Shown: one piece after another, positions 25,588 to 34,515 of the stretch
How the letters are laid out: each line of letters starts with the position of its first letter
How positions within the stretch are numbered: the stretch's first letter is position 1
Assembly (NCBI RefSeq): GCF_003633775.1
Contig: NZ_RBIN01000003.1
Location: 1-64,000 of the forward strand
Direction of reading: 5' to 3'
DNA: 64,000 bases
Origin: Kushneria sinocarnis
GTDB taxonomy: Bacteria > Pseudomonadota > Gammaproteobacteria > Pseudomonadales > Halomonadaceae
The notes under the pieces: model-generated
What the model saw: the letters and a program-made list of their open reading frames with translations, nothing else
Databases searched by the model: none
What the model was told of the DNA's origin: nothing
Position numbers and translations under genes: made by a program

Positions 25588-27786
25588 ATGGCCTCATCAC
25601 TTGAGAAGGATCAATCGGCGAGCACCAGCGACGAAGTCGATCTGGGCCGTCTTTTTGGTCTGCTGCTGGATCACAAATGGCTGATTGCAGCCATAACGGC
25701 AGCCTTTACGGCACTGGGCATCATCTACGGTGCCATGCAGACGCCGATTTATCAGGCCAATGCCCTGATGGAAATCGAAGAGCGTTCCAGCTCATCCAAT
25801 CCTGTTCAGAACATTGGCATCTTCGGTCAGTCGACCAGTCGCTCCCCGGCGGAAATCCAGATCCTCCAGTCCCGTATGGTACTGGGCAAGGCAGTGGATC
25901 GGGAAAACCTGCAGATGGTCGTCAAGCCGAAGCGTTTCCCGGTTATCGGTGCCATGCTGGCCAGGCGTGGTTTCGAGCGTCCCGGCTTTGCGCAGGGCTG
26001 GTCTTCGGTATGGGCCAACGAGAACGTGAATGTTACCCGTTTCGTGATTCCACGAGAGTGGGTCGGACGCCCCCTGACGCTGCGGGTTACCGGGCCGGAC
26101 AGTTATGCCCTCCTGGATGGAGGCAGCACGGTACTGGAAGGTCAGGTCGGAGAACTGGCTCAGTCGCGCAACGGCAATGTCGAACTCCGGGTCATGGACA
26201 TCAATGCCGGTCGTGGCGCCGAGTTCACGCTGATGAAGCGTTCATCGCTTTCGGCCATCAATGGCCTGCGAGGGCGGTTTGAAGTGGAAGAAGCCGGCCA
26301 GTCCTCTACCGGTATTCTCAACCTGACCCTCAAGGGTGCCGAGCCGCAGCAGGTTGAAGACAGCCTCAAGGCAATCAGCGAAGTCTATGTGACCCAGAAT
26401 ATCGAGCGGCAATCCGCTGAAACCCAGCAGAGTCTGGACTTTCTCAAGAAGCAGATCCCCGAGATCCGCGAGCAGCTCTCCAATGCCGAAAACGAACTGA
26501 ACAATTACCGGGTTTCCCAGGATTCGGTGGATCTCAATCAGGAGACCCAGTCCGTTCTCAATCGTCTGGTCAATGTAGAGGGCCAGCTCAATCAGCTCAG
26601 CTTCAATGAGGCTGATCTCTCCCAGCGATTCACCAAGAACCACCCGGAATACAAATCGCTGCTTGAAAAGAAACAGCAGCTTCAGAATGAAAAGGCACAG
26701 CTGCAGAAACAGGTCAACAACCTGCCTGAAACCCAGCAGAAGGTGCTGAGGCTGCAGCGTAATGTCAACGTTACCCAGGATATCTACACCCAGCTTCTCA
26801 ACCGTATGCAGGAGCTGAACATTGCCAAGGCAGGCGCTATCGGTAATGTCAGGATAATTGACGATGCCGTGGTCGAGCCCTGGCCCGTGGCACCCCGCAA
26901 GACACTGATCACCTTCCTCTTCATGGTGGTCGGGTTCATCCTGTCGGTCGTATTCGTGCTGGTGCGCGGCGCCATGAAGCAGGGCGTGGAGTCCAGTGAT
27001 CAGATCGAAAACATCGGTCTGCCGGTCTATGCTTCTGTACCACTCTCCAGTGGTCAGAACCGACTGACCCGCAGTCTCGGTATGCTGAAACGCGGCAAGC
27101 GTGGTAGCAGCAGCGTTGATCGGGGAGTGCTGGCGATCAACGACACCATGGATCCATCCGTCGAAGCTGTCAGGAGCCTGCGTACCAGTCTCCAGTTTGC
27201 CATGATGGAGGCTCCGGACTCCCGGCTGATGATTACCGGCCCGAGCCCCGGGGTCGGCAAGAGCTTTATTACAGCGAATCTTGGCGTGGTGTGCGCCCAG
27301 GCAGGACAGCGGGTGCTGATGATTGATGCCGATATGCGCAAGGGCCATCTGCACCAGATGTTCGATGGCAAGTCTTCATCCGGCCTGAGCGATATCCTGC
27401 TGCGCAAGGACGGTCCGGAGAACATCATTCGTCAGACCAGCGTGGAAAACCTGGATTATGTGGCTCGCGGTACCGTGCCGCCCAATCCGGCCGAACTGCT
27501 GATGAACGCACGCTTTGGCGAATTCCTCGAATGGGCCGACCGACATTATGATCTGGTCATCATGGATACACCGCCCATTCTTGCCGTGACCGACGCGGCC
27601 ATCGTGGGTAAACAGGCCGGGACCAGCCTCATGGTTGCCAGATACGGGGTGAATCCGCCTCGCGAGCTCGAGCACGTCATGCGGCGTTTCCAAACCAGCG
27701 GTGTCGAGATCAAGGGCTGCATTCTGAATGCCATTGAACAGCATGCAGCGTCCCGGTACAGCAACTACTATTATGCCTACCGTTGA
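25588..27786 (+). CDS. wzc: Wzc-type polysaccharide co-polymerase and tyrosine autokinase
   Basis: An inner-membrane protein that controls chain length and export with Wza. Two membrane segments (about residues 31-50 and 445-465) flank a periplasmic region with a Wzz domain and long coiled coils (QQSLDFLKKQIPEIREQL; the QKVLRLQRNVNVTQDIY region). The cytoplasmic BY-kinase has Walker A GPSPGVGKS (551-559), Walker A' MIDADMRKG and Walker B VIMDTPP. The last residues (SRYSNYYYAYR) hold five tyrosines for autophosphorylation. No Wzb phosphatase gene is adjacent. Confidence 0.95.
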   Translation: MASSLEKDQSASTSDEVDLGRLFGLLLDHKWLIAAITAAFTALGIIYGAMQTPIYQANALMEIEERSSSSNPVQNIGIFGQSTSRSPAEIQILQSRMVLGKAVDRENLQMVVKPKRFPVIGAMLARRGFERPGFAQGWSSVWANENVNVTRFVIPREWVGRPLTLRVTGPDSYALLDGGSTVLEGQVGELAQSRNGNVELRVMDINAGRGAEFTLMKRSSLSAINGLRGRFEVEEAGQSSTGILNLTLKGAEPQQVEDSLKAISEVYVTQNIERQSAETQQSLDFLKKQIPEIREQLSNAENELNNYRVSQDSVDLNQETQSVLNRLVNVEGQLNQLSFNEADLSQRFTKNHPEYKSLLEKKQQLQNEKAQLQKQVNNLPETQQKVLRLQRNVNVTQDIYTQLLNRMQELNIAKAGAIGNVRIIDDAVVEPWPVAPRKTLITFLFMVVGFILSVVFVLVRGAMKQGVESSDQIENIGLPVYASVPLSSGQNRLTRSLGMLKRGKRGSSSVDRGVLAINDTMDPSVEAVRSLRTSLQFAMMEAPDSRLMITGPSPGVGKSFITANLGVVCAQAGQRVLMIDADMRKGHLHQMFDGKSSSGLSDILLRKDGPENIIRQTSVENLDYVARGTVPPNPAELLMNARFGEFLEWADRHYDLVIMDTPPILAVTDAAIVGKQAGTSLMVARYGVNPPRELEHVMRRFQTSGVEIKGCILNAIEQHAASRYSNYYYAYR

Positions 27787-27794
27787 AGACAATC

Positions 27795-27816
27795 GGGGCA
27801 CCAGGCCTGGTGCCCC
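27795..27816 (+). repeat. 22-base perfect palindrome after wzc
   Basis: GGGGCACCAGG and CCTGGTGCCCC, directly after the wzc stop. The stem is strong but is followed by GCATGTTT, not a real T run. It could be an RfaH-sensitive pause or partial terminator, or an mRNA-stabilising structure. Confidence 0.6.
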
Positions 27817-27846
27817 GCATGTTTGAAAACTCGAGTCATGATGATG

Positions 27847-27870
27847 ACGTTATTAGTGCTGCAATAACGT
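27847..27870 (+). repeat. Second inverted repeat before the glycosyltransferase genes
   Basis: ACGTTATT, 8-base loop, AATAACGT. It lies 25 bases before the next gene's start. Function unknown; it could be a protein site. Confidence 0.45.
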
Positions 27871-27895
27871 ATTGATCATCTTGAGGAATACTTCC

Positions 27896-29182
27896 GTGCA
27901 CATCTCGATAAAGCCCATGCAAAAAAATCGCCGCCACTCTCTATGGTACGAGCGGATTCTGCTCAGTTTTCGCATACATCTGGTACTGGGGCTGATTGTT
28001 GCCGTTGTTCTGCCTGCACTGTGGCACTGGGGCTGGACATTCTGGAGCGCTCAGCCTGATGTCCGTGCAACCACCCTGGTTGCCACGGCCATTGCCTATC
28101 TGATCTCCATCAGTACCGTGCATCGGCTTTCGGTATTCCCGGGTACAAGAGCCTTTGCCTATGTCATACCTTCAATCACGCTCTCCTACATACTGATTGT
28201 ATGTCTGCTTCTCTTTACGGGGCTGCCCTTTGCACGCTGGCAAATGGCCGCTTCCTACATTATTTCCATCATTTACGGTTGCGCGGGTTATCTGCTGGCC
28301 AATCGATTCAGGACACGCAAGCTTGCAGTAGTGCCCATGGGGCGTGTCAGCGAGTTCTGTCAAACCATGCAGATCGACTGGCGCTGGCTCTCGGAGCCCG
28401 ATCTGCAGGATATGCGGGTTGATGGTGTCGTTGCCGATCTGGCCACCGAGCTGGATGAAGAGTGGCAGCGCTTTCTCGCGGACTGCACCATTCACAGGAT
28501 TCCTGTTTATGATGCCCGGGAAGTCCACGAAACAATGACCGGGCGTGTCGGGCTCGATCATCTTTATCAGAACCGCTACGGCTCACTGCTCCCCAGAGAA
28601 GATTACGAGATCGTCAAGCGCTGTATCGATATCGCTGGTGTACTGCTGGTGATGCCGGTCGTGCTGCCGGTCATGGCAGTGACAGCCATCATGATCAAGC
28701 GGGATGATCCCGGGCCTGCAATCTTTGTACAGAAGCGTATGGGCTTTCAGTGTCGTACCTTCAATGTCTATAAATTTCGAAGCATGTACGCGAATCAGGA
28801 AGGACTCGGTTTTACCTCGGAAGGTGAAGATCCGAGAATTACCAAAGTCGGTCGCATGATTCGCAAGTACCGCATTGACGAACTGCCTCAGCTGTTCAAT
28901 GTACTCAAGGGCGACATGAGCCTTATCGGGCCAAGGCCGGAGTCGAGCAGTCTGGCCGAATGGTACGAGAAGGATGTGCCATTCTTTCATTATCGTCACG
29001 TGGTTCGCCCCGGTATTTCCGGCTGGGCCCAGGTCGAGCAGGGCTATGCCGCCGAGATTGAAGGTATGACCAGAAAGCTGGAATATGATTTTTACTATAT
29101 ACGTCACTTTTCCTTCTGGATGGATATGCTGATAGTGATCAGGACCATCAAGACCATATTCACCGGGCATGGTGCTCGCTAA
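27896..29182 (+). CDS. Initiating polyprenyl-phosphate hexose-1-phosphate transferase (WbaP/WcaJ type)
   Basis: It loads the first sugar phosphate onto undecaprenyl phosphate to begin repeat-unit synthesis. Membrane segments fill the first 130 or so residues; the central cytosolic part is a degenerate nucleotide-binding fold; the C-terminal phosphoglycosyltransferase domain has KRCIDIAGVLLVMPVVLP, DDPGPAIFVQKRMG, FNVYKFRSM and the catalytic DELPQLFNVLKGDMSLIGPRPE. GTG at 27896 is preferred because TGAGGA lies 9 bases upstream; ATG at 27917 is an alternative. Product 428 aa. Sugar specificity (glucose, galactose or other) is not readable. Confidence 0.93.
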   Translation: MHISIKPMQKNRRHSLWYERILLSFRIHLVLGLIVAVVLPALWHWGWTFWSAQPDVRATTLVATAIAYLISISTVHRLSVFPGTRAFAYVIPSITLSYILIVCLLLFTGLPFARWQMAASYIISIIYGCAGYLLANRFRTRKLAVVPMGRVSEFCQTMQIDWRWLSEPDLQDMRVDGVVADLATELDEEWQRFLADCTIHRIPVYDAREVHETMTGRVGLDHLYQNRYGSLLPREDYEIVKRCIDIAGVLLVMPVVLPVMAVTAIMIKRDDPGPAIFVQKRMGFQCRTFNVYKFRSMYANQEGLGFTSEGEDPRITKVGRMIRKYRIDELPQLFNVLKGDMSLIGPRPESSSLAEWYEKDVPFFHYRHVVRPGISGWAQVEQGYAAEIEGMTRKLEYDFYYIRHFSFWMDMLIVIRTIKTIFTGHGAR

Positions 29183-29237
29183 ATGCCCAGGGTGTGCAAC
29201 AAAAATGGGGTCAAAAGCACACGGAAGGAATTTTCGA

Positions 29238-29273
29238 GTCGGAAACATGCAGTACAGGCTGTGTGTTTCCGAC
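29238..29273 (+). repeat. Inverted repeat between the initiating transferase and first glycosyltransferase
   Basis: GTCGGAAACA and TGTTTCCGAC separated by 16 bases, in a 122-base gap where base composition turns AT-rich. It may be a partial terminator or a boundary of the acquired cluster. Confidence 0.4.
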
Positions 29274-29304
29274 AAACGGGATGGTTCTGAAAAAAGGTTG
29301 ACGG

Positions 29305-30249
29305 GTGAACTGCTTTTATAATTCCGAGGGTCAGGTTTTTGAGAAAACCATTTCTGTAATCATACCTTCATATAATAGCGGTGCATTTATAGGTGACACC
29401 ATAAGGAGTGTGGTTCGAGCTGCAGAAAACCATGATCATGAAATCATCATCGTTGATGACTGCTCAGACGATATAGAGCTTCTTAGAAATGTAGTAGCTC
29501 AGTTCCCCCAGGCTTTTCTTGTCGAAAAGGATCGGAAGAGCAATGCGGCAATTTCCCGAAACATCGGCATCGGGAAAGCCTGCGGTAAATATGTCTTTCT
29601 TCTCGACTCCGATGATCATTTTGAGCCCGATTACGTCGAGCATCGCCTCAGAATGATGGAGGCGGGGGGGTATGAATTTGTCTTTGGTAGTTATATCAAT
29701 GTTACTTCATATAATGAATCGGTCGTCTGTGAAGTGCCTCGCGGAATTGATCCCAGAGACTTTCTGTTTATCGAAGACAAGGACATAAGAACTTCAACCA
29801 TAAGCTTTACAGGACACAAGAAGGAAAGCTTTCGGTTCAATGAAAGCCTTGAAAAGCATCAGGACTGGGCCTTTCTGATAGATACCCTGGAGCAATGTAC
29901 CCGATGGGCTTATGATGTCACCCCCGGGGTCAAGCTCAATTGTGTTCGCGATAGCCGAATGAGTGGTGCGATGAACATCAAGGCCAGTCAGTATTTTATC
30001 AGCAATTACCTTGATGATGGCGTTCATGTCTCCGGCTTTTGCAAGCGACACTTTGTGCTTGCTGCACTGGTGGAAAATGAAGAAGCCTACCGCTATTTCT
30101 CGTCACTGGTCATGCTGTCCCGGATAAAATCAAAATACAAGGCAATAAAGCTGGTGGGTGATTTCATGACGGGGCTCGGGCTTTTTCCGTTGCTTTCCAG
30201 GTCCCTGTTTCTTTTTCGTTCCCTTGTTGGCAATTTTGTCAGGAAGTAA
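29305..30249 (+). CDS. Family 2 glycosyltransferase (GT-A fold)
   Basis: It should transfer a sugar from a nucleotide donor to the lipid-linked repeat unit at the cytoplasmic membrane face. The GT2 domain shows ISVIIPSYNSGAFI, IIIVDDCSDD, the NAAISRNIGIGKA segment and the metal-binding DSDDHFEPDY. Then follow a downstream catalytic region and a weakly hydrophobic C-terminus. It starts at GTG with AAGG 7 bases upstream; 314 residues. Codon use is AT-richer than in neighbouring housekeeping genes. Donor and linkage cannot be told. Confidence 0.88.
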   Translation: MNCFYNSEGQVFEKTISVIIPSYNSGAFIGDTIRSVVRAAENHDHEIIIVDDCSDDIELLRNVVAQFPQAFLVEKDRKSNAAISRNIGIGKACGKYVFLLDSDDHFEPDYVEHRLRMMEAGGYEFVFGSYINVTSYNESVVCEVPRGIDPRDFLFIEDKDIRTSTISFTGHKKESFRFNESLEKHQDWAFLIDTLEQCTRWAYDVTPGVKLNCVRDSRMSGAMNIKASQYFISNYLDDGVHVSGFCKRHFVLAALVENEEAYRYFSSLVMLSRIKSKYKAIKLVGDFMTGLGLFPLLSRSLFLFRSLVGNFVRK

Positions 30250-30297
30250 GCAGGGTTACATGTCTTTTGAATCAGAATATGTCTAAGGGTAAATACC

Positions 30298-31122
30298 GTG
30301 TCTGATTTTTCGGTACTGATATCAGTTTATCACAAGGAGTCGCCGGAATTCCTGAGAAGCTGCCTCTCAAGTCTTGGCGAACAGACTCTGCCGGCCTCGG
30401 AAATAGTTATTGTGGAAGATGGGCCCATAGGGGATGAACTGAAAGGGGTAATTAACGAATTTTCGGATTCATTGCCTATAGTTTCTCTTCCATTGAAACA
30501 GAATGTCGGGCTTGGAGAAGCACTGAATCAGGGTATGGCGGTCTGCAGTCATGATCTCGTGGCCAGAATGGACGCCGATGATTTGTGCACCAGCGATCGA
30601 TTCGAAAAACAGATCTCCTATCTCGACAAGACTTCAAGCAACATGGCCTTGCTTGGAGGGGCCATTGCCGAGTTCGATTCGGATCCATCCAGTCCCCACT
30701 CCTACCGTATCCTCCCTACCGGCCCGGACCAGGTAAGGAAATTCGGCAAAAAGCGCTGTCCCGTTAACCACATGACAGTTGTTTTCAGAAAGGAAGCGAT
30801 AAAAGCCGTTGGCGGATACAAGACCTTTCTGGGAATGGAAGATTATTACCTTTGGGCAAGATTACTCGCTTCCGGATATGAAATGGATAATCTGGCTGAT
30901 GTAGTTGTCAAGGCGCGTGTCGGCAATGGAATGATTGCACGTCGGCGGGGATGGCATTACTTCAGACAGGATCTGGCCCTGCAGCGGAAGTTTCAGGAAA
31001 TAGGTTTTATTGGCTGGCATGATGTCATCATCAATTCGCTGGCTCGCGCGCCCTTTCGTCTATTACCGGTCAAATGGCTTGACTGGTTTTACAAGAATTT
31101 CTTGCGCAAGAAAGCAGCATGA
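30298..31122 (+). CDS. Family 2 glycosyltransferase (AmsE-like)
   Basis: A 274-residue GT2 enzyme. FSVLISVYHKESPEFL begins the GT-A domain, with EIVIVEDGP, NVGLGEALNQGM and the metal-binding ARMDADDLCTSDR; GGYKTFLGMEDYYLWARLL supplies the acceptor-site ED motif. The order and lengths resemble amylovoran AmsE and other EPS transferases adding hexoses. GTG at 30298 has AAGGG 8 bases before it. It follows the preceding transferase by 48 bases and belongs to the same operon. Confidence 0.88.
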   Translation: MSDFSVLISVYHKESPEFLRSCLSSLGEQTLPASEIVIVEDGPIGDELKGVINEFSDSLPIVSLPLKQNVGLGEALNQGMAVCSHDLVARMDADDLCTSDRFEKQISYLDKTSSNMALLGGAIAEFDSDPSSPHSYRILPTGPDQVRKFGKKRCPVNHMTVVFRKEAIKAVGGYKTFLGMEDYYLWARLLASGYEMDNLADVVVKARVGNGMIARRRGWHYFRQDLALQRKFQEIGFIGWHDVIINSLARAPFRLLPVKWLDWFYKNFLRKKAA

Positions 31123-31192
31123 TCAAGGTCTCCGAAATCAACCACAAAGCCCGAGAGAGCCGCGATACGTCACCCTGGATGCCGAGTAATTT

Positions 31193-32242
31193 ATGAATTG
31201 GGAACTTTATTTTTATATAATCATGGTGGGTCTGACGCTCGGCTATACCTTTCTGAACAAAAAGAAATACCTGGTCGTCCTGTCGTTTATCATGAGTTCG
31301 GTGCTGCTATGGCTGGTGCGCATGGCAGGACTGGACTACGATATGAATACCTATGCCTCAGCCCTGCATTATGAGTATGTGTTCAGTCTCGAAAACATGT
31401 ACTTTATCAGGGAGTTTCTGTACTGGTCTGGTGCCAGTTATATTTTTCAATGGGTCCAGGATGAGCAGTTGACCTTCTGGACGATAGATCTGATATGGCT
31501 GGCATTGCTGCATATTGCGCTGGGGCGAACACATAATAATATAAACATGCCTCTGTATGCGATACCCTTCATGGTGATTTTCTTTCCCTCGCTGATGGGC
31601 TACGAGAATATTTATCGACAGCTTATCGCTTCCATGTTTGTCATTTATGCCTTTTTCGGGACAAGAAGCGTTTATGGAGCAGCGGTTGTTGGTATTCTGG
31701 CCTTGTTTATTCATAATGCTTCCATCGTGTATGCCCCGCTGATTTATATTTACAGTGCAACCAAAAATTTCTCGATACCGAAAGTCAGGGTTTCTCACAA
31801 GCTGATATTCGGTCTGGTTTACCTGATGGAAATCGGTGGCGTTTATTATGCTTCCCTGGGCGATTCGGCACTGAGCAAGTCCTCCTCGTCAACCGGGCTG
31901 AGCCTGAGTTTTGCCTATGGCATTCTCTTTATCGCAATGTTTTTCCTGGCACTTTATCTATCGCATTTTCAGCTGGTAAAGTTCGTGAAAAGACATTTCT
32001 ATATTGTTTATGCGCTGTTCACTTTCATGCTCTTTGTTCCGGTGCTGGGGCCTGCCCAGGCAGAAAGGATAGGCATGATGTTGCTGGTTCTGGTTACTCC
32101 GCTGTTTATTGCCGAACTGGATCGGAGTTTCAGAGAGGATAATTCCAGAATTATTATACGAATGCTATTTGTAATGGTTGGTGCTGCGCCGACATTTCTA
32201 TTTGGTTCAGCATTCAATTTTCTGCTTACCAGCCAGGGATGA
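31193..32242 (+). CDS. EpsG-family polysaccharide polymerase (Wzy-like)
   Basis: An integral membrane protein of 349 residues with about ten hydrophobic segments. It fits the EpsG/Wzy group, which joins repeat units into long chains at the periplasmic face. The periplasmic loop around DYDMNTYASALHYEY, the ENIYRQLIASMF segment (a conserved Arg region) and LFIHNASIVYAPL, with the His in the middle of a membrane segment, are like EpsG polymerases. No other polymerase candidate is in the cluster. Homology is distant, so the role is inferred from topology and place. Confidence 0.75.
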   Translation: MNWELYFYIIMVGLTLGYTFLNKKKYLVVLSFIMSSVLLWLVRMAGLDYDMNTYASALHYEYVFSLENMYFIREFLYWSGASYIFQWVQDEQLTFWTIDLIWLALLHIALGRTHNNINMPLYAIPFMVIFFPSLMGYENIYRQLIASMFVIYAFFGTRSVYGAAVVGILALFIHNASIVYAPLIYIYSATKNFSIPKVRVSHKLIFGLVYLMEIGGVYYASLGDSALSKSSSSTGLSLSFAYGILFIAMFFLALYLSHFQLVKFVKRHFYIVYALFTFMLFVPVLGPAQAERIGMMLLVLVTPLFIAELDRSFREDNSRIIIRMLFVMVGAAPTFLFGSAFNFLLTSQG

Positions 32243-32257
32243 GAAAGGGTTGATGTG

Positions 32258-33328
32258 ATGAAAATTGCCCATATTATTACCAATCTCAAGCTGGGTGGAC
32301 CATGCAAGGTGATGTCGGAAAATATTTCGCATCTGCCTTCATCGGTAGAGTCCCATGTTTATTATTGCAAGGACCTGGAAGGTTTTGACAACTTTCTGAA
32401 TGCTCGAAAATTGACCGCCGGCAATTTTCGGGAACTCAGGAACTACGATGTCGTGCACTCACACGGGCTACGTCCTGATGGCATAGCTGCCCTGTCCGCC
32501 ATCCTGCATAGAAAAACGGTGCATGTCAGTACCATACATAATTACGTGCAGGAAGAGATGCTCAATATTTATGGTGAACGGGCTGCCAGGATCATTTCAC
32601 CCTTGTGGATCCGGGCCTGGAAACAGCTTGATGCGCTGGCCGTTCTGACGAATGACTCAAAGCGGTATTACGAAAGATGGTTTGAACGGGAAAGCCTGAA
32701 TGTTATCGGCAATGGCATGGATTTCAGTCTTTCTGACAAGCCCTTGAAGGAAGAAGACAGGAAAAGTGTTGAACGTCTCAGGGAAAAATACAGGATAATC
32801 GGGTCCAATTCTCATGTCATAAAGAGAAAAGGCCTTGATCAGGTAATTCGCGCGATAAGGGAGATGCCTGATTACGCACTGGTAGTAGTGGGAGATGGCC
32901 CTTATCGTGAAACCCTGGAGCAATTTGCGAAAGAACAGGGCGTAGCGGATCGCTGCCTGTTCCTGGGGTTCAGAAAGAATGCCGTCAATTTTCTGCCATA
33001 TTACGACCTTTATGTCATGGCGAGTCGGGATGAAGGTTTCGGTCTGGCACTGATAGAAGGGTTGGCATTCGGAATACCCTGTATCTGCTCGGATATACCC
33101 AGTTTCAGAGAGATTCTTGATTCAAACTCGGGTTGTTTTTTCGAGCTGGATAATACAGATTCTCTCAGGGAGGCCATTTCGGGTGCCTTTTCCAGAAAAG
33201 ACGAGCTGGGGGATAACGCTCGTAAACTTTACAGGGAAAAATATACCGGACAGATCATGGCAGACAGGTATTATACTCTGTACCAGAACCTGATTCATCA
33301 GAAAGGAAATAAGGGAAAAATTCGATGA
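32258..33328 (+). CDS. Family 4 glycosyltransferase (GT-B fold)
   Basis: A retaining transferase with two Rossmann domains. The N-domain has KIAHIITNLKLGGPCKVM and DVVHSHGLRPDG; the C-domain has VVVGDGPYRETL, the FLGFRKN and the donor-binding E-x7-E segment in ASRDEGFGLALIEGLAFGIP. ATG at 32258 (preceded by AAAGGG) is chosen over the adjacent GTG three bases before; 356 residues. Its end overlaps the next gene by four bases. An AT-rich composition with several AAA and ATA codons suggests acquisition. Confidence 0.88.
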   Translation: MKIAHIITNLKLGGPCKVMSENISHLPSSVESHVYYCKDLEGFDNFLNARKLTAGNFRELRNYDVVHSHGLRPDGIAALSAILHRKTVHVSTIHNYVQEEMLNIYGERAARIISPLWIRAWKQLDALAVLTNDSKRYYERWFERESLNVIGNGMDFSLSDKPLKEEDRKSVERLREKYRIIGSNSHVIKRKGLDQVIRAIREMPDYALVVVGDGPYRETLEQFAKEQGVADRCLFLGFRKNAVNFLPYYDLYVMASRDEGFGLALIEGLAFGIPCICSDIPSFREILDSNSGCFFELDNTDSLREAISGAFSRKDELGDNARKLYREKYTGQIMADRYYTLYQNLIHQKGNKGKIR

Positions 33329-34443
33329 GCTACAGCGAATCCTCCCTTGATATTTACGTAGTTATAGACAATATATGCACTGGCGGCGGTATGGAAAGGG
33401 TTTGCAGCATCATACTGCCGCTACTTGCCAGAAAGCACCGTGTTACTGTACTGGGCCTGCTGGACGAGTCTCCGCAGCCGGTCTATTCCTTCAGCGGTAT
33501 CAATATCAAAGCGCTCGGACAGCAGGGACCCACTGGCCAGCTGGGTTACCTGAAGATTCTGAACAGAGCCTTTTCTATCCTGAAGGAAGATCAGCCTGAT
33601 GCCGTACTGTATCTTACAATGGGGCGTTTGAGCGTATTTGCAGCTCCCTTTATTGCCTGCAATCAGCGCTTTCTCAGGAAAACGAACCATATTGCATGCG
33701 AGCATGTGGCCTTTACAAGTCATTCCCCGACAATTCAGAAGCTGAAAAGAGCAGCTTTCAAAAGCTACAATAAGGTGGTCTTCCTCACCGATCGGGATCT
33801 TGAAAACTTTTCCGATACTGCAAGGTTTGTTCAAATTCCCAATCCGACGCCTTTCTCGGATATTGCTCTTCCACGGCAGCAACCTGTTAATAAAACAGCG
33901 CTTGCCGTAGGCCGACTGACGGCACAGAAGGGATTTGATCTGCTTGTGCCGGCCTGGAAATCCTTCGTGGAAAGCCATCCTGGCTGGAAAGTAGTGATCG
34001 TCGGCGAGGGTGAGGACCGCCCCGCGCTTGAAAAAATGATAGCCGATAATGGCCTGCAGGATAGTTGCGTACTGCACGGGCAGAGTCAGGATATTGAATC
34101 CTTCTATCGGGAAGCCGACCTGATGCTGATGAGTTCACGCTTCGAGGGGCTGCCGATGTCGCTGATCGAGGCTCAATCATTTGCTTTGCCCATTGTTTCC
34201 TTTGATTGTGAAACCGGCCCCCGGGAAATAGTCAATCATGGCAAGGACGGCTATCTTGTGCCGACTTTCGATACATACGCTTTTGCCCAGGCCATCAGCG
34301 CTGTGGTTGATGATCCGGATATTTATGCCCGCATGTCCGAAAGCGCAGGGCTTGGTGCCCAGCGCTTTGATCAGGCCCGTATTGTAGAGCAATGGGAATC
34401 ACTGTGCCTCAAGGCATCCGATGCTCGAAAGTCAGCAAGGTGA
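33325..34443 (+). CDS. Family 4 glycosyltransferase (GT-B fold)
   Basis: A 372-residue GT4 enzyme. IDNICTGGGMERVCSIILPLL begins it, then DRDLENFSDTARFVQIPNPTPF, ALAVGRLTAQKGFDLL, VVIVGEGEDRPALE and the donor-phosphate site SSRFEGLPMSLIEAQSFALPIVSFDCETGP. This last stretch resembles amylovoran AmsD and other galactosyl/glucosyl transferases. It is similar to the next gene (SRFEGFPMVLLEAQSYGLPIV), so the two are probably old duplicates. Linked by an ATGA overlap to the preceding gene. Confidence 0.88.
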   Translation: MSYSESSLDIYVVIDNICTGGGMERVCSIILPLLARKHRVTVLGLLDESPQPVYSFSGINIKALGQQGPTGQLGYLKILNRAFSILKEDQPDAVLYLTMGRLSVFAAPFIACNQRFLRKTNHIACEHVAFTSHSPTIQKLKRAAFKSYNKVVFLTDRDLENFSDTARFVQIPNPTPFSDIALPRQQPVNKTALAVGRLTAQKGFDLLVPAWKSFVESHPGWKVVIVGEGEDRPALEKMIADNGLQDSCVLHGQSQDIESFYREADLMLMSSRFEGLPMSLIEAQSFALPIVSFDCETGPREIVNHGKDGYLVPTFDTYAFAQAISAVVDDPDIYARMSESAGLGAQRFDQARIVEQWESLCLKASDARKSAR

Positions 34444-34515
34444 ATATATGCGGCATCGTGAAAGGTGCCGGCCAATAATTTTCAATTTTCAATCTGCCTG
34501 ATTCGAGGTCTACCG

